Notes: a model not told the origin generated them from the sequence alone. Shown: positions 44,814 through 53,901, numbered from the stretch's first letter. The stretch is DNA of 64,000 bases from Candidatus Nitrosopumilus sediminis (GCF_000299395.1 NC_018656.1:1426001-1490000); one strand, 5' to 3'. Program-made: numbers and translations.

Positions 44814-45470
44814 TTACACTTTACGATAATTCAAAACTAGATGATTTTTGAGCCTCTTAATTGATTTGAGTTGAAGATTAGGGGATTTTGAGATTTTATC
44901 AAACCCATCGCCTTGAATAAGGGATATTGCGTTTTTTCCACCAACTAAAAAAGGAGAAATTGTAATTATTAATTCATCAAAAATATTTTGTTTTACAAAT
45001 TCCCAATTTACAATTCCACCACCTTCAACAAGAATAGTTCTAATTTTTTTTTCTGCTAGCTTTTTCAAAAGAGATTTTATATTTACAGATTTTTCTCCAG
45101 TAATTATTACTTCAACAGGAAATTTGTTTAGTTTTTGAAGATTAGTTTTTGTGATTTGTTTAGATGTTGCAATTATTGTAGGAATCTTGTTGGATGTTTG
45201 TAATATTTTTGATTTTGTTGATATTTCACCTTTAGAATCAAGAATTATTCTAATCGGATTTTTTCCTTTAGTATAGCGTACAGTAAGTAAAGGATTGTCT
45301 TTCATTACAGTGTTTTTTCCAATTAGTATTCCATCAACTTTGGTTCTTAGTTTATGGAGTCGAACAAAATCTTCACTTGAAGAAAGATTAGAATTTCCTG
45401 TCCTAGTAGCAATTTTTCCATCAATAGAAATTGCTGCACTAAGAATTACATATGGTTTAGATTTTTCCAT
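44814..45470 (-). CDS. arfC: 2,5-diamino-6-ribosylamino-pyrimidinone 5'-phosphate reductase
   Basis: 218 residues of the RibD C-terminal reductase/RIB7 family. S-A-A-I-S-I-D-G-K-I-A-T-R-T-G, V-D-G-I-L-I-G-K-N-T-V, P-I-R-I-I-L-D-S and V-E-G-G-G-I-V-N-W bind NADPH and the ribosyl substrate. It reduces the ribose side chain to ribityl, the second or third archaeal riboflavin step. Last gene of the riboflavin run; the start overlaps the amidohydrolase stop by 14 bp. Confidence 0.9.
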   Translation of the reverse strand: MEKSKPYVILSAAISIDGKIATRTGNSNLSSSEDFVRLHKLRTKVDGILIGKNTVMKDNPLLTVRYTKGKNPIRIILDSKGEISTKSKILQTSNKIPTIIATSKQITKTNLQKLNKFPVEVIITGEKSVNIKSLLKKLAEKKIRTILVEGGGIVNWEFVKQNIFDELIITISPFLVGGKNAISLIQGDGFDKISKSPNLQLKSIKRLKNHLVLNYRKV

Positions 45471-46647
45471 GAATTATTTTTCCTCCAATCATTACAGCTT
45501 TTATTGTAGATTCAGATGCTCTATGGACAATTGACGCATATGGATTATGCATTGGTTCTAAATCTAATGCATGTTTATCTAGAAAAATACAATCGGCAAT
45601 TTTTCCAGATTCAATTACTCCAATATTTTTATTTAATATTTTTCCACCATTTACTGTAGCCATTTTAAGAATTTCTCTTGCATCAATTCTTTTTTTATGT
45701 AATCCCATTGTTACTTTCCAAATGAAATCCATTTCTCGAAACATATCTGGAGAGTTTATCATTACATTATCTGTGCCTAATCCTATTGTACAACCAGATT
45801 TTTGCATTAATTCAATATCAGGAATTCCTTCAGCAAGGGATGAATTTGCTCGAGGACAAATTACAATTCCTCTTGTTTTTTTAGATGCCATTTGAAGATC
45901 AGATTTTGAAGCATAAGTCATATGAACTAAAAAATCAGGTTTCAGAGTTAATGCTCTCATTGTCTCAGATTTTCCTGAAATTTTTTTTGATTTAGTATTA
46001 CTTTGTTTTGTTTCAGCAGAATGTATTGCTTTAATTTTAGATATTTTTGAATAATAATTCAATACCGATGTGCTATTTTCATTTGCACCGCTAATTCCAA
46101 TACCATCACATTTTTTTATCAGTTTAAGAAATTCAGTAGATTTTATGCTTGGAAAAGCTGAATTTTTTTTAATTTCTTTATCCCCCTGATAAAATTCTAA
46201 ACGTCCTAAAATTATTGAACGTAAAGGGACATCATCTAGTACTTTTTTCAATAAAAGGACCCCATCCAATCCACCTTCCCTAAAGTCAACAAAAGTGGTG
46301 ATCCCTTTTCTAATCATAGAATAACACGTATTTTTCATAAAATTTCCAAGATTCTCATCAGATGTGTTTTTAAGGATTTTTGATTTGGCACCAAATACAG
46401 GATGAATTTTTTCATTAACTGTTTTGTTTAAAGAAATATCTTTCCCAATTGAATCTCCAATATGTGTATGTGCATTTATGAATCCAGGGATCATTAGCAA
46501 TCCTTCACAGTCGATAGATTCTTCTTTTAGATTTGGTTTAATTTTTGATTTAATTTTTTTGAATTTATTATTTTGAATTTCTACATCAGTATCTGAAATA
46601 AAATCTAAATCTTGACCGGATAAAATACTGATATTTTTAATCAACAT
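45457..46647 (-). CDS. Amidohydrolase/deaminase inside the riboflavin operon
   Basis: 396 residues of the TRZ/ATZ amidohydrolase superfamily (guanine, cytosine, SAH deaminases). Metal ligands: N-A-H-T-H near 60-64, H-S-A-E-T near 203, H-M-T-Y near 238 and L-G-T-D-N near 295. The composite beta-sandwich N- and C-termini (G-V-I-E-S-G-K-I-A-D) are present. It overlaps arfA by 7 bp and arfC by 14 bp. Its place between two riboflavin enzymes suggests that it deaminates the pyrimidine intermediate, a step whose archaeal enzyme is, to my knowledge, not settled. An S-adenosylhomocysteine deaminase is the alternative. Confidence 0.82.
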   Translation of the reverse strand: MLIKNISILSGQDLDFISDTDVEIQNNKFKKIKSKIKPNLKEESIDCEGLLMIPGFINAHTHIGDSIGKDISLNKTVNEKIHPVFGAKSKILKNTSDENLGNFMKNTCYSMIRKGITTFVDFREGGLDGVLLLKKVLDDVPLRSIILGRLEFYQGDKEIKKNSAFPSIKSTEFLKLIKKCDGIGISGANENSTSVLNYYSKISKIKAIHSAETKQSNTKSKKISGKSETMRALTLKPDFLVHMTYASKSDLQMASKKTRGIVICPRANSSLAEGIPDIELMQKSGCTIGLGTDNVMINSPDMFREMDFIWKVTMGLHKKRIDAREILKMATVNGGKILNKNIGVIESGKIADCIFLDKHALDLEPMHNPYASIVHRASESTIKAVMIGGKIIHGKI

Positions 46648-47393
46648 GATAATTCATAAACTTCAGGTTTTTCTTTGCCTGAATCTCGAATTTCTCTTAT
46701 AGTATCAAGGGATTTTGTGGCTAATTTTACGGCCTTCCTTCCAGTATTTGCATTACCTATCCCACAATTCAAAGAAATTTTATCATTATTTTTTACCATG
46801 TTGATAAAATCTTGTACAGATTTTTTTGCATCATCATTTGAAATTACCATAAAATTATCACCACCCATAAAAAATGTGAGAGAATTTTTTTCTAAAAAGT
46901 ATTTAGACATCTTTGAATACAATTCAAAGATTATTGAGGATATTTCATATGGGGAATCGGTTTTTCTTCTCGAAGTAAGATCATCTACATCTAAATGCAT
47001 TATGGAGACTTTGGAATCCAATTTTCCATTAATAAAACCAAAAATATTATGTTCATTGTTTAAAATGATTTTATTTTTTTTTCCTTCATGCGCTTTCAAA
47101 TTTGCTTCAAATGGAGAATTTCCAGTGCCAATAGATATTGTTAATCTAATATCAAATAATTTTTCTAATACTTTTTGGATTTGAACATGATCCTCCAAGT
47201 CCAAACCATTTGAAACCACAAAAAACTCATCAGATCTATTAAGAAAAACTATACAGTTTTTTTCAGAAAATAATTTTTGCACTTCTTTGTATAGGGAAGC
47301 TTGAAGCATTTGGAGTTGGTGTTCCCTATCACTGCCTAAAGTTAATGTCCAAGGGCCATATTCAGTAATTTTTAAGATGCTTAATTGAATCAT
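46641..47393 (-). CDS. arfA: GTP cyclohydrolase III
   Basis: 250 residues, two GGDEF-like halves. I-T-E-Y-G-P-W-T at the N-terminus, M-H-L-D-V-D-D-L-T near 128 and F-M-G-G-D-N-F-M-V near 172 hold the metal-binding acids. It opens GTP to the formylamino-pyrimidine and starts archaeal riboflavin synthesis. Overlaps ribH by 4 bp and the amidohydrolase gene by 7 bp. Confidence 0.92.
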   Translation of the reverse strand: MIQLSILKITEYGPWTLTLGSDREHQLQMLQASLYKEVQKLFSEKNCIVFLNRSDEFFVVSNGLDLEDHVQIQKVLEKLFDIRLTISIGTGNSPFEANLKAHEGKKNKIILNNEHNIFGFINGKLDSKVSIMHLDVDDLTSRRKTDSPYEISSIIFELYSKMSKYFLEKNSLTFFMGGDNFMVISNDDAKKSVQDFINMVKNNDKISLNCGIGNANTGRKAVKLATKSLDTIREIRDSGKEKPEVYELSC

Positions 47394-47806
47394 TTTTGGA
47401 TCCTTTTCAATTCTTCAGATATTTTTACAACAGCTTCAACAGCACGTTCTGCTACAGGTCTAATCCTAGCATAAGCATGTCTTTCTTGCATTCCAGGGCC
47501 AGATATTCCTAAAGAAACAGGTTTTTGATATTTTAATGACAAATCAGTCAGAGATCTTGCTGCTGCATGAGATATTACCTCATCATGTTTTGTTTGTCCT
47601 TTAATGATAGCGCCCAAAGTGACTACAGCATCAACATCTTTTTTGTTCAATAATGAATCTACAATTATAGGCATATCATAGGCTCCAGGTACCATGGTAA
47701 TATATGAGATTTTTAGTTTCATGGAATCTGCTTTTTCTTTGGCCACAGAAAGCATTCTAGATGTCACTTCTTCATTGAATTCCGAAACCACTATTGCAAT
47801 ATTCAA
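47390..47806 (-). CDS. ribH: 6,7-dimethyl-8-ribityllumazine synthase
   Basis: 138 residues. V-V-S-E-F-N-E-E, V-P-G-A-Y-D-M-P, V-T-L-G-A-I-I-K-G-Q-T-K-H-D (with the catalytic His) and P-V-S-L-G-I are diagnostic. It condenses 5-amino-6-ribitylaminouracil with dihydroxybutanone phosphate. The riboflavin order ribC-ribB-ribH-arfA-amidohydrolase-arfC is tightly packed. Confidence 0.93.
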   Translation of the reverse strand: MNIAIVVSEFNEEVTSRMLSVAKEKADSMKLKISYITMVPGAYDMPIIVDSLLNKKDVDAVVTLGAIIKGQTKHDEVISHAAARSLTDLSLKYQKPVSLGISGPGMQERHAYARIRPVAERAVEAVVKISEELKRIQK

Positions 47807-47808
47807 AA

Positions 47809-48474
47809 CTAATTCACCTTAGCGTATTCTAAAAGTTCTTTTCCATTAACTAATGGAATCCCATTTTCCTTTGCAAATTTTTCAGCCTTTTCTACAGATA
47901 ATGCAGCATAAGTTTCTGCATCCATCATTTCACATATGGCAGTTACAGGAGTCAAACCTGCAATCTGCGCTAAATAAACAGACATTTCTGTATGTCCTTG
48001 ACGTGCAGCTAACAAACCTTTAGATGCAATCAATAACGGTACATGTCCTGGGGTTTTAAAAGAAGATGCAAATTTTTTCTGTCTATTTTCAACATTGTAG
48101 ATTTTTGCCATCTCACTAATTGTCAATGACCTATCTTTGTCAGTAATTCCAGTGTACGTCTGATAATGATTAACAGATAATGAAAAGGTAGGATGATCAC
48201 CGTAGGGTGCTAAACCCATAATCATTTCTTTATTTGAAATTGAAGATTCTGAAAGAATTTCATGCATATATTGTAGTTCCAAAGAAGCTGCAAAGTTATT
48301 ATCAATTGCAATACATAATAATCCACCAGCATGTTGACGCATTCTTGCAATATGTTCAGGCGTAACAAATTCTGCTGCTACAACCATATCAATTTCATTC
48401 TCCCTCCCAGCAGAATCAAATAACAAAACAAATTCTCCACGCTTTAAAGATTGTAATGCAGATTCAAGAGACAT
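47809..48474 (-). CDS. ribB: 3,4-dihydroxy-2-butanone 4-phosphate synthase
   Basis: 221 residues. G-R-E-N-E-I-D-M-V-V-A-A-E-F (metal-binding acidic loop), M-R-Q-H-A-G-G-L-L-C, T-P-G-H-V-P-L-L and R-Q-G-H-T-E-M-S-V are the RibB motifs; no GTP cyclohydrolase II domain is fused. It makes the four-carbon riboflavin precursor from ribulose 5-phosphate. ribH follows 2 bp later. Confidence 0.93.
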   Translation of the reverse strand: MSLESALQSLKRGEFVLLFDSAGRENEIDMVVAAEFVTPEHIARMRQHAGGLLCIAIDNNFAASLELQYMHEILSESSISNKEMIMGLAPYGDHPTFSLSVNHYQTYTGITDKDRSLTISEMAKIYNVENRQKKFASSFKTPGHVPLLIASKGLLAARQGHTEMSVYLAQIAGLTPVTAICEMMDAETYAALSVEKAEKFAKENGIPLVNGKELLEYAKVN

Positions 48475-48551
48475 ATAAAAAAACTCGTTAATCTAATTAT
48501 AAAGTTTACTAAAAAATTGGTAATTACCACTAAATTTGTAGATAATTGGCT

Positions 48552-49136
48552 TTATTTTAGAATATATTTTCCGAGAATGTCAGTTTCAATATTAACTTTA
48601 TCGCCTACTTTCTTGGTGTGGAAATTTGTTACTTCAATAGTATGAGGAATCAGTGACACAGATGCCAATGAATTTTTAATATCAACCACAGTTAAACTAA
48701 TTCCATCTACTGCTATAGAGCCTTTTTTTACAACAAATTTTGATAATTTTTTTGGAACTTCAAACCAAACCTGAACTTCTTTAGGTTTTTTTAGAATTTT
48801 TTTGATTGTTCCCACTCCGTCAACATGTCCTAAAACAAAATGACCTTCTAATCGATCACCTGCTTTTAAACTTCGTTCAATGTTTACGATACCACCAACT
48901 TTCAAATTCCCAAGATCTGTTTTTTTGGTAGTTTCTTCGATCATTTCAAAAATACAATTTGATTTTGAAAGTTTTGTTGCAGTCAAACAAACTCCATTTA
49001 GAGCAACACTTTGTCCAATTTTTAGTCCCTTTGCATGTTTTCCTAAATTTATTGTCATCTCAATTGCACTTCTATTTTTAGTATTTTTAGAAATTTTTTC
49101 TACTTTACCAATACCCTCAATTATTCCAGTAAACAT
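48552..49136 (-). CDS. ribC: Riboflavin synthase (bacterial-type, alpha chain)
   Basis: About 194 residues from the ATG at 49136, chosen because M-F-T-G-I-I-E-G is the invariant N-terminus; the ATG at 49151 would add five residues. It has two lumazine-binding repeats with G-Q-S-V-A-L-N-G-V-C-L-T and G-H-F-V-L-G-H-V-D-G-V-G, then G-S-I-A-V-D-G-I-S-L-T-V. Thaumarchaea use this bacterial type rather than the archaeal RibC. It is first in the riboflavin run. Confidence 0.93.
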   Translation of the reverse strand: MFTGIIEGIGKVEKISKNTKNRSAIEMTINLGKHAKGLKIGQSVALNGVCLTATKLSKSNCIFEMIEETTKKTDLGNLKVGGIVNIERSLKAGDRLEGHFVLGHVDGVGTIKKILKKPKEVQVWFEVPKKLSKFVVKKGSIAVDGISLTVVDIKNSLASVSLIPHTIEVTNFHTKKVGDKVNIETDILGKYILK

Positions 49137-49180
49137 TATTGATTCTATCATGTATGTGTATAAAATTATTTAGATAAATG

Positions 49181-49882
49181 TTATTTATTATATTTTTCAA
49201 ATTCTTCTTCACAAAATTGATGAAAAACGGAGCATTTGTTTTCTTTGGCGCTGTTTTTGATTTTTTCCATGTCTTTGTTAAGAACTCCCTGGGCAGCTAA
49301 AAATGCATCATCAGACATACCTAATTTTTCAAATAATCGAGATTTTGCAAGTGGAATTTCTTTCAAGTTTGAATCAATTACTTGAGCCATGTCATAGTAA
49401 CTTATTGCATCTTTGTATTTTCCTAGATGACTTAGGGAGATTGCCTTATTCATCAATGCAGTAACATCATTGGGATCTATTAACAGAACCGTATCATAAT
49501 ATTCCAATGCATTTTGATGTCGATTTAATTCATTAAGTGACAATCCCATGCTGTTTAGAGCCCAAATATCTTTGGGATCAACGTCAAGAATTTTTTGACA
49601 CAATTCTAAGACTTTTTCATGTTGTTTCAAATTTTCTAGGGCATAGATCTTATTTTTTAATGCATATGTATCTGAATTTTTTATTTTTAAAACCTTATCA
49701 CAATAAATAATTGCCTCATCAAATTTTTGCAAATAAATCAATGACAATGAAATATTTTGTAATGCAACCATATCATTTGGAATTTTTTCTAGTAAATTTT
49801 TGCAATATTCATACATCTCATCATATTTTTGAGCATTAAACATTCTAGTTATCACGTTTGAAGGATCAAGAAGATCAACCAT
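49181..49882 (-). CDS. Tetratricopeptide-repeat protein
   Basis: 233 residues. Five TPR-like units of 34 residues from about 14 to 185 (for example A-L-N-S-M-G-L-S-L-N-E-L-N-R-H and A-L-E-Y-Y-D-T-V-L-L-I-D-P). The C-terminal tail has cysteines (N-K-C-S-V-F-H-Q-F-C). It is probably a protein-interaction scaffold; no partner is evident. Confidence 0.8.
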   Translation of the reverse strand: MVDLLDPSNVITRMFNAQKYDEMYEYCKNLLEKIPNDMVALQNISLSLIYLQKFDEAIIYCDKVLKIKNSDTYALKNKIYALENLKQHEKVLELCQKILDVDPKDIWALNSMGLSLNELNRHQNALEYYDTVLLIDPNDVTALMNKAISLSHLGKYKDAISYYDMAQVIDSNLKEIPLAKSRLFEKLGMSDDAFLAAQGVLNKDMEKIKNSAKENKCSVFHQFCEEEFEKYNK

Positions 49883-49947
49883 TTTGCTATAATTTCTTAA
49901 AATTACATCTCTTTAATGTATTCTAAGAATTAAAGAAAAATGTAAAA

Positions 49948-50091
49948 TTATTTTAAAATTTTACGCAGTGATTCATTTAGTACTTTAGAATAACTGTATG
50001 ATGTTTGTTCTTGTTGAATCATTTTTGCTTGACGCATTCTGAGTTTCTTGTCTAGATCATCATCAATCATAATTGTTACACGTTTACTCAT
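49948..50091 (-). CDS. Ribbon-helix-helix DNA-binding protein (47 aa)
   Basis: ATG at 50091, TAA at 49948. K-R-V-T-I-M-I-D-D-D-L-D-K-K-L-R forms the beta strand and first helix, and Y-S-K-V-L-N-E-S-L-R-K-I-L the second helix of an Arc/CopG fold. No toxin gene is adjacent, so it is likely a free-standing regulator of itself or neighbours. Confidence 0.7.
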   Translation of the reverse strand: MSKRVTIMIDDDLDKKLRMRQAKMIQQEQTSYSYSKVLNESLRKILK

Positions 50092-50158
50092 TTTCAATCA
50101 TAATATTGTAGTAAGTTTTGAATATAACATTATATGAAAAGTTCCAAATTTGGGAAAA

Positions 50159-50515
50159 CTAGTTTTGAATCATAGAAATTACTTGATCCATTTTGAATGG
50201 TTTTTGAATAAGTGGGATCTTAAGTTTTTCTAATTTTTCTTCAGTTGCAAAACTTCCATCAGCACTTACTGCAATAATGTGTGCTTTGGGATTAATATCA
50301 TGAATTTTTTTAATAGCATAAAATCCACTACCATTTGGCATATTTAGATCAATGAGTACAACATCAGGTTTAGTTTCTTTGAATAATTTTACAGCAGTAA
50401 CTCCATCAAATCCATTACCAACAACTTTGATATTATTTTCTTCAAGAAATTCACTAAATAGTCTAACTGTATCTTCATCATCATCAATCACTATTACTGA
50501 CTTGGGCATGCTCAT
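50159..50515 (-). CDS. Response regulator receiver-domain protein
   Basis: About 118 residues from the ATG at 50515 (M-S-M-P-K-S-V-I-V-I-D-D-D-E-D); an ATG at 50548 would add 11 poorly conserved residues. It has the acidic pair D-D-D, the phospho-acceptor Asp in V-V-L-I-D-L-N-M-P, and the Lys in I-Q-K-P-F. It has no output domain. No histidine kinase is adjacent. Confidence 0.85.
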   Translation of the reverse strand: MSMPKSVIVIDDDEDTVRLFSEFLEENNIKVVGNGFDGVTAVKLFKETKPDVVLIDLNMPNGSGFYAIKKIHDINPKAHIIAVSADGSFATEEKLEKLKIPLIQKPFKMDQVISMIQN

Positions 50516-50563
50516 AGTAAACAATATCAGTGCTTTAATATTTTCCATTAATTGGAATAATAT

Positions 50564-51166
50564 ATGTCAGGAATAGATAAAATGATTGCAACTGCATTAT
50601 CATCTGAAATTAAAAAAGAACTAGAACCAGAGATTTTAAAAAAAGTTGAGCGTGAATTGTTTTTAGAACACGGTATGTCAATAAAATTATCGATTGAGCA
50701 TTTTGATAAATTTTCAAAAGTTCTTAAAAAAAATTCAAACATTGATGTAAAAAAATTTAAAGAAGGATGTATTGGAAAAATTCTTAAAATTAAAAAAAGT
50801 GATGAAAAATACTTAATTACCATACTAGATTTAGATTTGAAGAATTTAATTCTAGAAACATTTGGCGAAATAGAAGCAAGGAAAATGATTTCGTGTCTTT
50901 TAGAAAATGAATATACCATTCCACAAATTCTTAAAGAATCAAAAGTTCCTAAAACATCAGGATACAGAAAAATTGAAAATTTAATTCTTAATGGACTAAT
51001 CATTGAGACAGGAAAGGTTCTAAGTGAAAGTAAAAAAATATCTAAACTACAGTGTATTTTTCAAGAAATAAAAATGGATGTCAAAAAAGGAAAAATCTCA
51101 GTGAATGGTGTTATTGATAAAAAAATATTTGAAAATAGCACTAGTATGAAATTTGTTTTTGAATAA
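50564..51166 (+). CDS. Winged-helix-like regulator (200 aa), divergent from the response regulator
   Basis: The N-terminal half is helical and charged. The central part (E-A-R-K-M-I-S-C-L-L, then T-I-P-Q-I-L-K-E-S-K-V-P-K-T-S-G-Y-R-K-I-E-N-L) reads as a winged helix-turn-helix. It shares about 48 bp of promoter DNA with the receiver gene, so they may regulate each other or act together. Family level only. Confidence 0.65.
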   Translation: MSGIDKMIATALSSEIKKELEPEILKKVERELFLEHGMSIKLSIEHFDKFSKVLKKNSNIDVKKFKEGCIGKILKIKKSDEKYLITILDLDLKNLILETFGEIEARKMISCLLENEYTIPQILKESKVPKTSGYRKIENLILNGLIIETGKVLSESKKISKLQCIFQEIKMDVKKGKISVNGVIDKKIFENSTSMKFVFE

Positions 51167-51177
51167 TAGAAAAAACA

Positions 51178-52031
51178 TTACTTTACAAGTTCCAAGAGTG
51201 CTTTTGCCTGTTTGAAATGAACCTCATCTATCATTTTTCCCTCAACAGTAGTGGCTCCCTTTCCCTTCTTTGTTGATTCAAGGTAAACTTTGCATACTTT
51301 TTCAGCCCATAATATTTCGCTTTTATTTGGATGAAATAGTTTGTGGACAATAGAAATTTGATCAGGGTGTATGATACTTTTTCCAGTATAACCTAAGCTT
51401 TTTCCTAATTTGCAGTCTTTTTCTAATCCTTTAGAATCTTTGAGATCCTGCCAAATAGAATCAATTACTGCTACACCTGCTGCATGTGCGTCAACTGGTA
51501 TTTTTCTTCGAGAATATTTTTCTCCTTCAGATTCTTTTGTATATTCTATTCCTAAATCATTTAACAAATCAAAAACACCAAAGACTACAGCAGGTATTCT
51601 TTTTCCATACGATGCAATATCATATGTGTTTACTACTCCTTCTGCAGATTCAATTGATGGGATAATTTGAATTGGTTTTAGTTTTTGGTTTTTTCTAAAC
51701 TGGATAGAATTTTTTCAATTTTTTTCATTTCTTTAACATTGTTCACTTTTGGGATTACAATTCCATCAATACCTTTTTGGACAATTTCTTTAAGATCAGA
51801 TGGAATTTTTCCAGAACTTGGAGAATTTGTTCTAACAAAAATTGAAGATTTGTATAGTTTTCTAGAATTTAATGCCGACTTGATTAATTTTCGTGCATTT
51901 ACTTTTTCATTATCTGGAACGGAATCTTCTAAATCAAAACAGACAATATCAGCTTGAAGGGTTTTAGCTTTTTCTAAGAATCTGGAATTATTTCCAGGTA
52001 CAAAAATTAGACTTCGAAAAAGCTGAGTCAT
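51178..52031 (-). pseudogene. HpcH/HpaI (CitE-like) aldolase/lyase, frameshifted
   Basis: The N-terminal part (52031-51678) has R-S-L-I-F-V-P-G-N-N-S-R, D-I-V-C-F-D-L-E-D-S-V-P and the Arg of F-V-R-T-N-S. The C-terminal part continues in another frame from about 51677 with P-I-Q-I-I-P-S-I-E-S-A-E-G-V and S-I-I-H-P-D-Q-I. One missing base near an A-run (51682-51694) breaks the frame; restoring it gives about 284 residues, the family size. CitE-like proteins cleave or form C-C bonds of acyl-CoA substrates such as malyl/citramalyl-CoA. It may be a sequencing error. Confidence 0.8.
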
Positions 52032-52038
52032 TAAATGG

Positions 52039-53118
52039 CTATGCGCCCTCTGGCTTCATTAAGATTTTTCCGAACAATCCTTTTCCGGTCAACATCTTTG
52101 TATGAGCCTCAGCTGCTTGCTCAAAGGTATAAGTTGAGTCAATTGCTGCTTTGATTTTTCCTTGGCCCATCCAATAGAGTCCTTGTTCTAGTTCAGCTTT
52201 AGTTCCTTGTGTTGAACCTAAGATATTAGTTCCCTTAAAGAAGACATGTCTAAGATCAGTTTGTGCATTGTAACCAGTAGTTGCACCACAGGATACCAAA
52301 GTTGCACCATATTTGAGCAAAGTCAGTTGTTTGTTCCAGTGTGTTTCACCAATGTGATCAAATGATACATCAATTCCTGGTGCTTCATCTTTCTTCTTTG
52401 CAAGTTCTTTAGTGATTGCTCTAACTTCTTTATGCCAATCTTCTTTTCTATGATCTACTGCAAAATCTGCTCCAAGTTCTAGACATTTATCTAGTTTATC
52501 TGGACTTGCTGTTGCAATAACATCGCAATTGTATAGTTTAGCAATTTGGATACCAAAGCTGCCCACTCCAGAACCACCACCCATAATTAAGACAGTTTGT
52601 CCTGGTGTGATTTTGGCTCTTCCTACAAGCATGTGCCATGATGTCAACAACGTCATGGATGCAGCAGCTGCTTCATCATATGAAACTCCTTCAGGAATTT
52701 TTGCCACATTTACTTCAGGTAAATGAGTTACTTCTTGAAATGCTCCCCAAGTAGGACCAGTTTGAAATCCCCAAATGATTCTGTTTACACAATCAAATTC
52801 TCTACCATCAGTACATGCTTTACAAACTCTACATGACATGTTAGAGTGAGATACAACTCTATCTCCGACTTTGATATTTTTAACATCTTCACCTACTGCA
52901 ATTACATCACCTGCAGCATCAGAACCTGAAACATGTGGTAATGGAACAGGAACTGGTTGACCCCTCATTCCCCAAATATCATTATAATTTAGAGCAGCAG
53001 CTTTAACTTTGAAAACTACTTCGTCTGATTTTGGTTTTGGGTCATCTATATCCTGGACTTTGAGGATTTTAGCATAATTATCATCTGGTGCGTATTCATT
53101 GTATACAACGGCTTTCAT
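52039..53118 (-). CDS. Zinc-type MDR oxidoreductase (alcohol dehydrogenase/enoyl-CoA reductase group)
   Basis: 359 residues. GroES-like N-terminal domain with G-S-D-A-A-G-D-V-I-A-V-G, a structural zinc lobe (C-R-V-C-K-A-C-T-D-G-R-E-F-D-C) and the Rossmann motif G-G-G-S-G-V-G-S-F-G near 180. The group includes crotonyl- and acryloyl-CoA reductases and alcohol dehydrogenases. In this lineage a role in acyl-CoA reduction of the carbon cycle is possible but unproven. The CitE-like gene follows 7 bp later on the same strand. Confidence 0.82.
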   Translation of the reverse strand: MKAVVYNEYAPDDNYAKILKVQDIDDPKPKSDEVVFKVKAAALNYNDIWGMRGQPVPVPLPHVSGSDAAGDVIAVGEDVKNIKVGDRVVSHSNMSCRVCKACTDGREFDCVNRIIWGFQTGPTWGAFQEVTHLPEVNVAKIPEGVSYDEAAAASMTLLTSWHMLVGRAKITPGQTVLIMGGGSGVGSFGIQIAKLYNCDVIATASPDKLDKCLELGADFAVDHRKEDWHKEVRAITKELAKKKDEAPGIDVSFDHIGETHWNKQLTLLKYGATLVSCGATTGYNAQTDLRHVFFKGTNILGSTQGTKAELEQGLYWMGQGKIKAAIDSTYTFEQAAEAHTKMLTGKGLFGKILMKPEGA

Positions 53119-53159
53119 GTATTAACGGAAATTGTCTCTAAATTTATATTTTTTCTGGA

Positions 53160-53441
53160 TTAAATTCGATTTATCTTAAAATCACGTTTAGGTTGCTGTG
53201 TAGAGAGCAAAATTTGTTTTAATTGATCGTCATTAATTTGTCCAGGAATTTTTCCTTGGGTTGCCATACCGATCAGGTATTGTTCAACCATATCAGATAA
53301 TTCAGGTTTTACCATTTTGATGTTATTTAGTCTCATTCTAGCTTCAGGTGATAGAATCTGTTTTAGAATTTGTTCTTTTTGTGCATCTAATTCATGATTT
53401 TTGTTATCAACAGGAGGTTCATCAGATTCTGGAAAACTCAT
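53160..53441 (-). CDS. PDCD5-family DNA-binding protein
   Basis: 93 residues. Q-K-E-Q-I-L-K-Q-I-L-S-P-E-A-R-M-R-L-N-N-I and L-I-G-M-A-T-Q-G-K-I-P-G-Q-I-N-D-D-Q-L-K are the conserved core of archaeal/eukaryotic PDCD5 (TFAR19). It follows rps19e by 7 bp, the usual archaeal order. Confidence 0.92.
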   Translation of the reverse strand: MSFPESDEPPVDNKNHELDAQKEQILKQILSPEARMRLNNIKMVKPELSDMVEQYLIGMATQGKIPGQINDDQLKQILLSTQQPKRDFKINRI

Positions 53442-53448
53442 TTTGAAT

Positions 53449-53901
53449 CTAAGAATATACTTTCAATTGTGGGTTTTCAACGATTAGTTCTTTAAGAATT
53501 TCTGTTGATAATCTATCGAGTTTTTGCATTCCTTGTTTGGAAATTCTACGTCCTTTCTTCTCAACTTTTTCTACATATCCAAGTTTTTCTAAACCTTGAA
53601 TTGCATTTCGAATAATTGCACCACCTGCATCTTTATGATGAGCAGCTCCATATCCAGAAGGTTTACCACCACCATAATCATTTCTTAAAGCATTAATTCC
53701 AATTGGACCGTTAAGGTAAATTTTTCTCATAATTGATGCACATCTAGTATGCCACCATTCTCTATCTTGTGGAGGCTTATCTGCATGAGCTCCAGTTTTA
53801 ACAAATGGAATCCAAGAAGGTGCAGGAATATCTTCATTTTTTAAAGCTGAAGCTAGTCTTTCAATCAATACATCTGCTGGGACATCGTAGACCTTTGCCA
53901 T
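53449..53901 (-). CDS. rps19e: Ribosomal protein S19e
   Basis: 150 residues. V-Y-D-V-P-A-D-V-L-I, W-I-P-F-V-K-T-G, W-W-H-T-R-C-A-S-I-M-R-K-I-Y, G-I-N-A-L-R-N-D-Y-G-G and G-R-R-I-S-K-Q-G form the full eS19 signature. Part of the small ribosomal subunit; found only in archaea and eukaryotes. Confidence 0.95.
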   Translation of the reverse strand: MAKVYDVPADVLIERLASALKNEDIPAPSWIPFVKTGAHADKPPQDREWWHTRCASIMRKIYLNGPIGINALRNDYGGGKPSGYGAAHHKDAGGAIIRNAIQGLEKLGYVEKVEKKGRRISKQGMQKLDRLSTEILKELIVENPQLKVYS

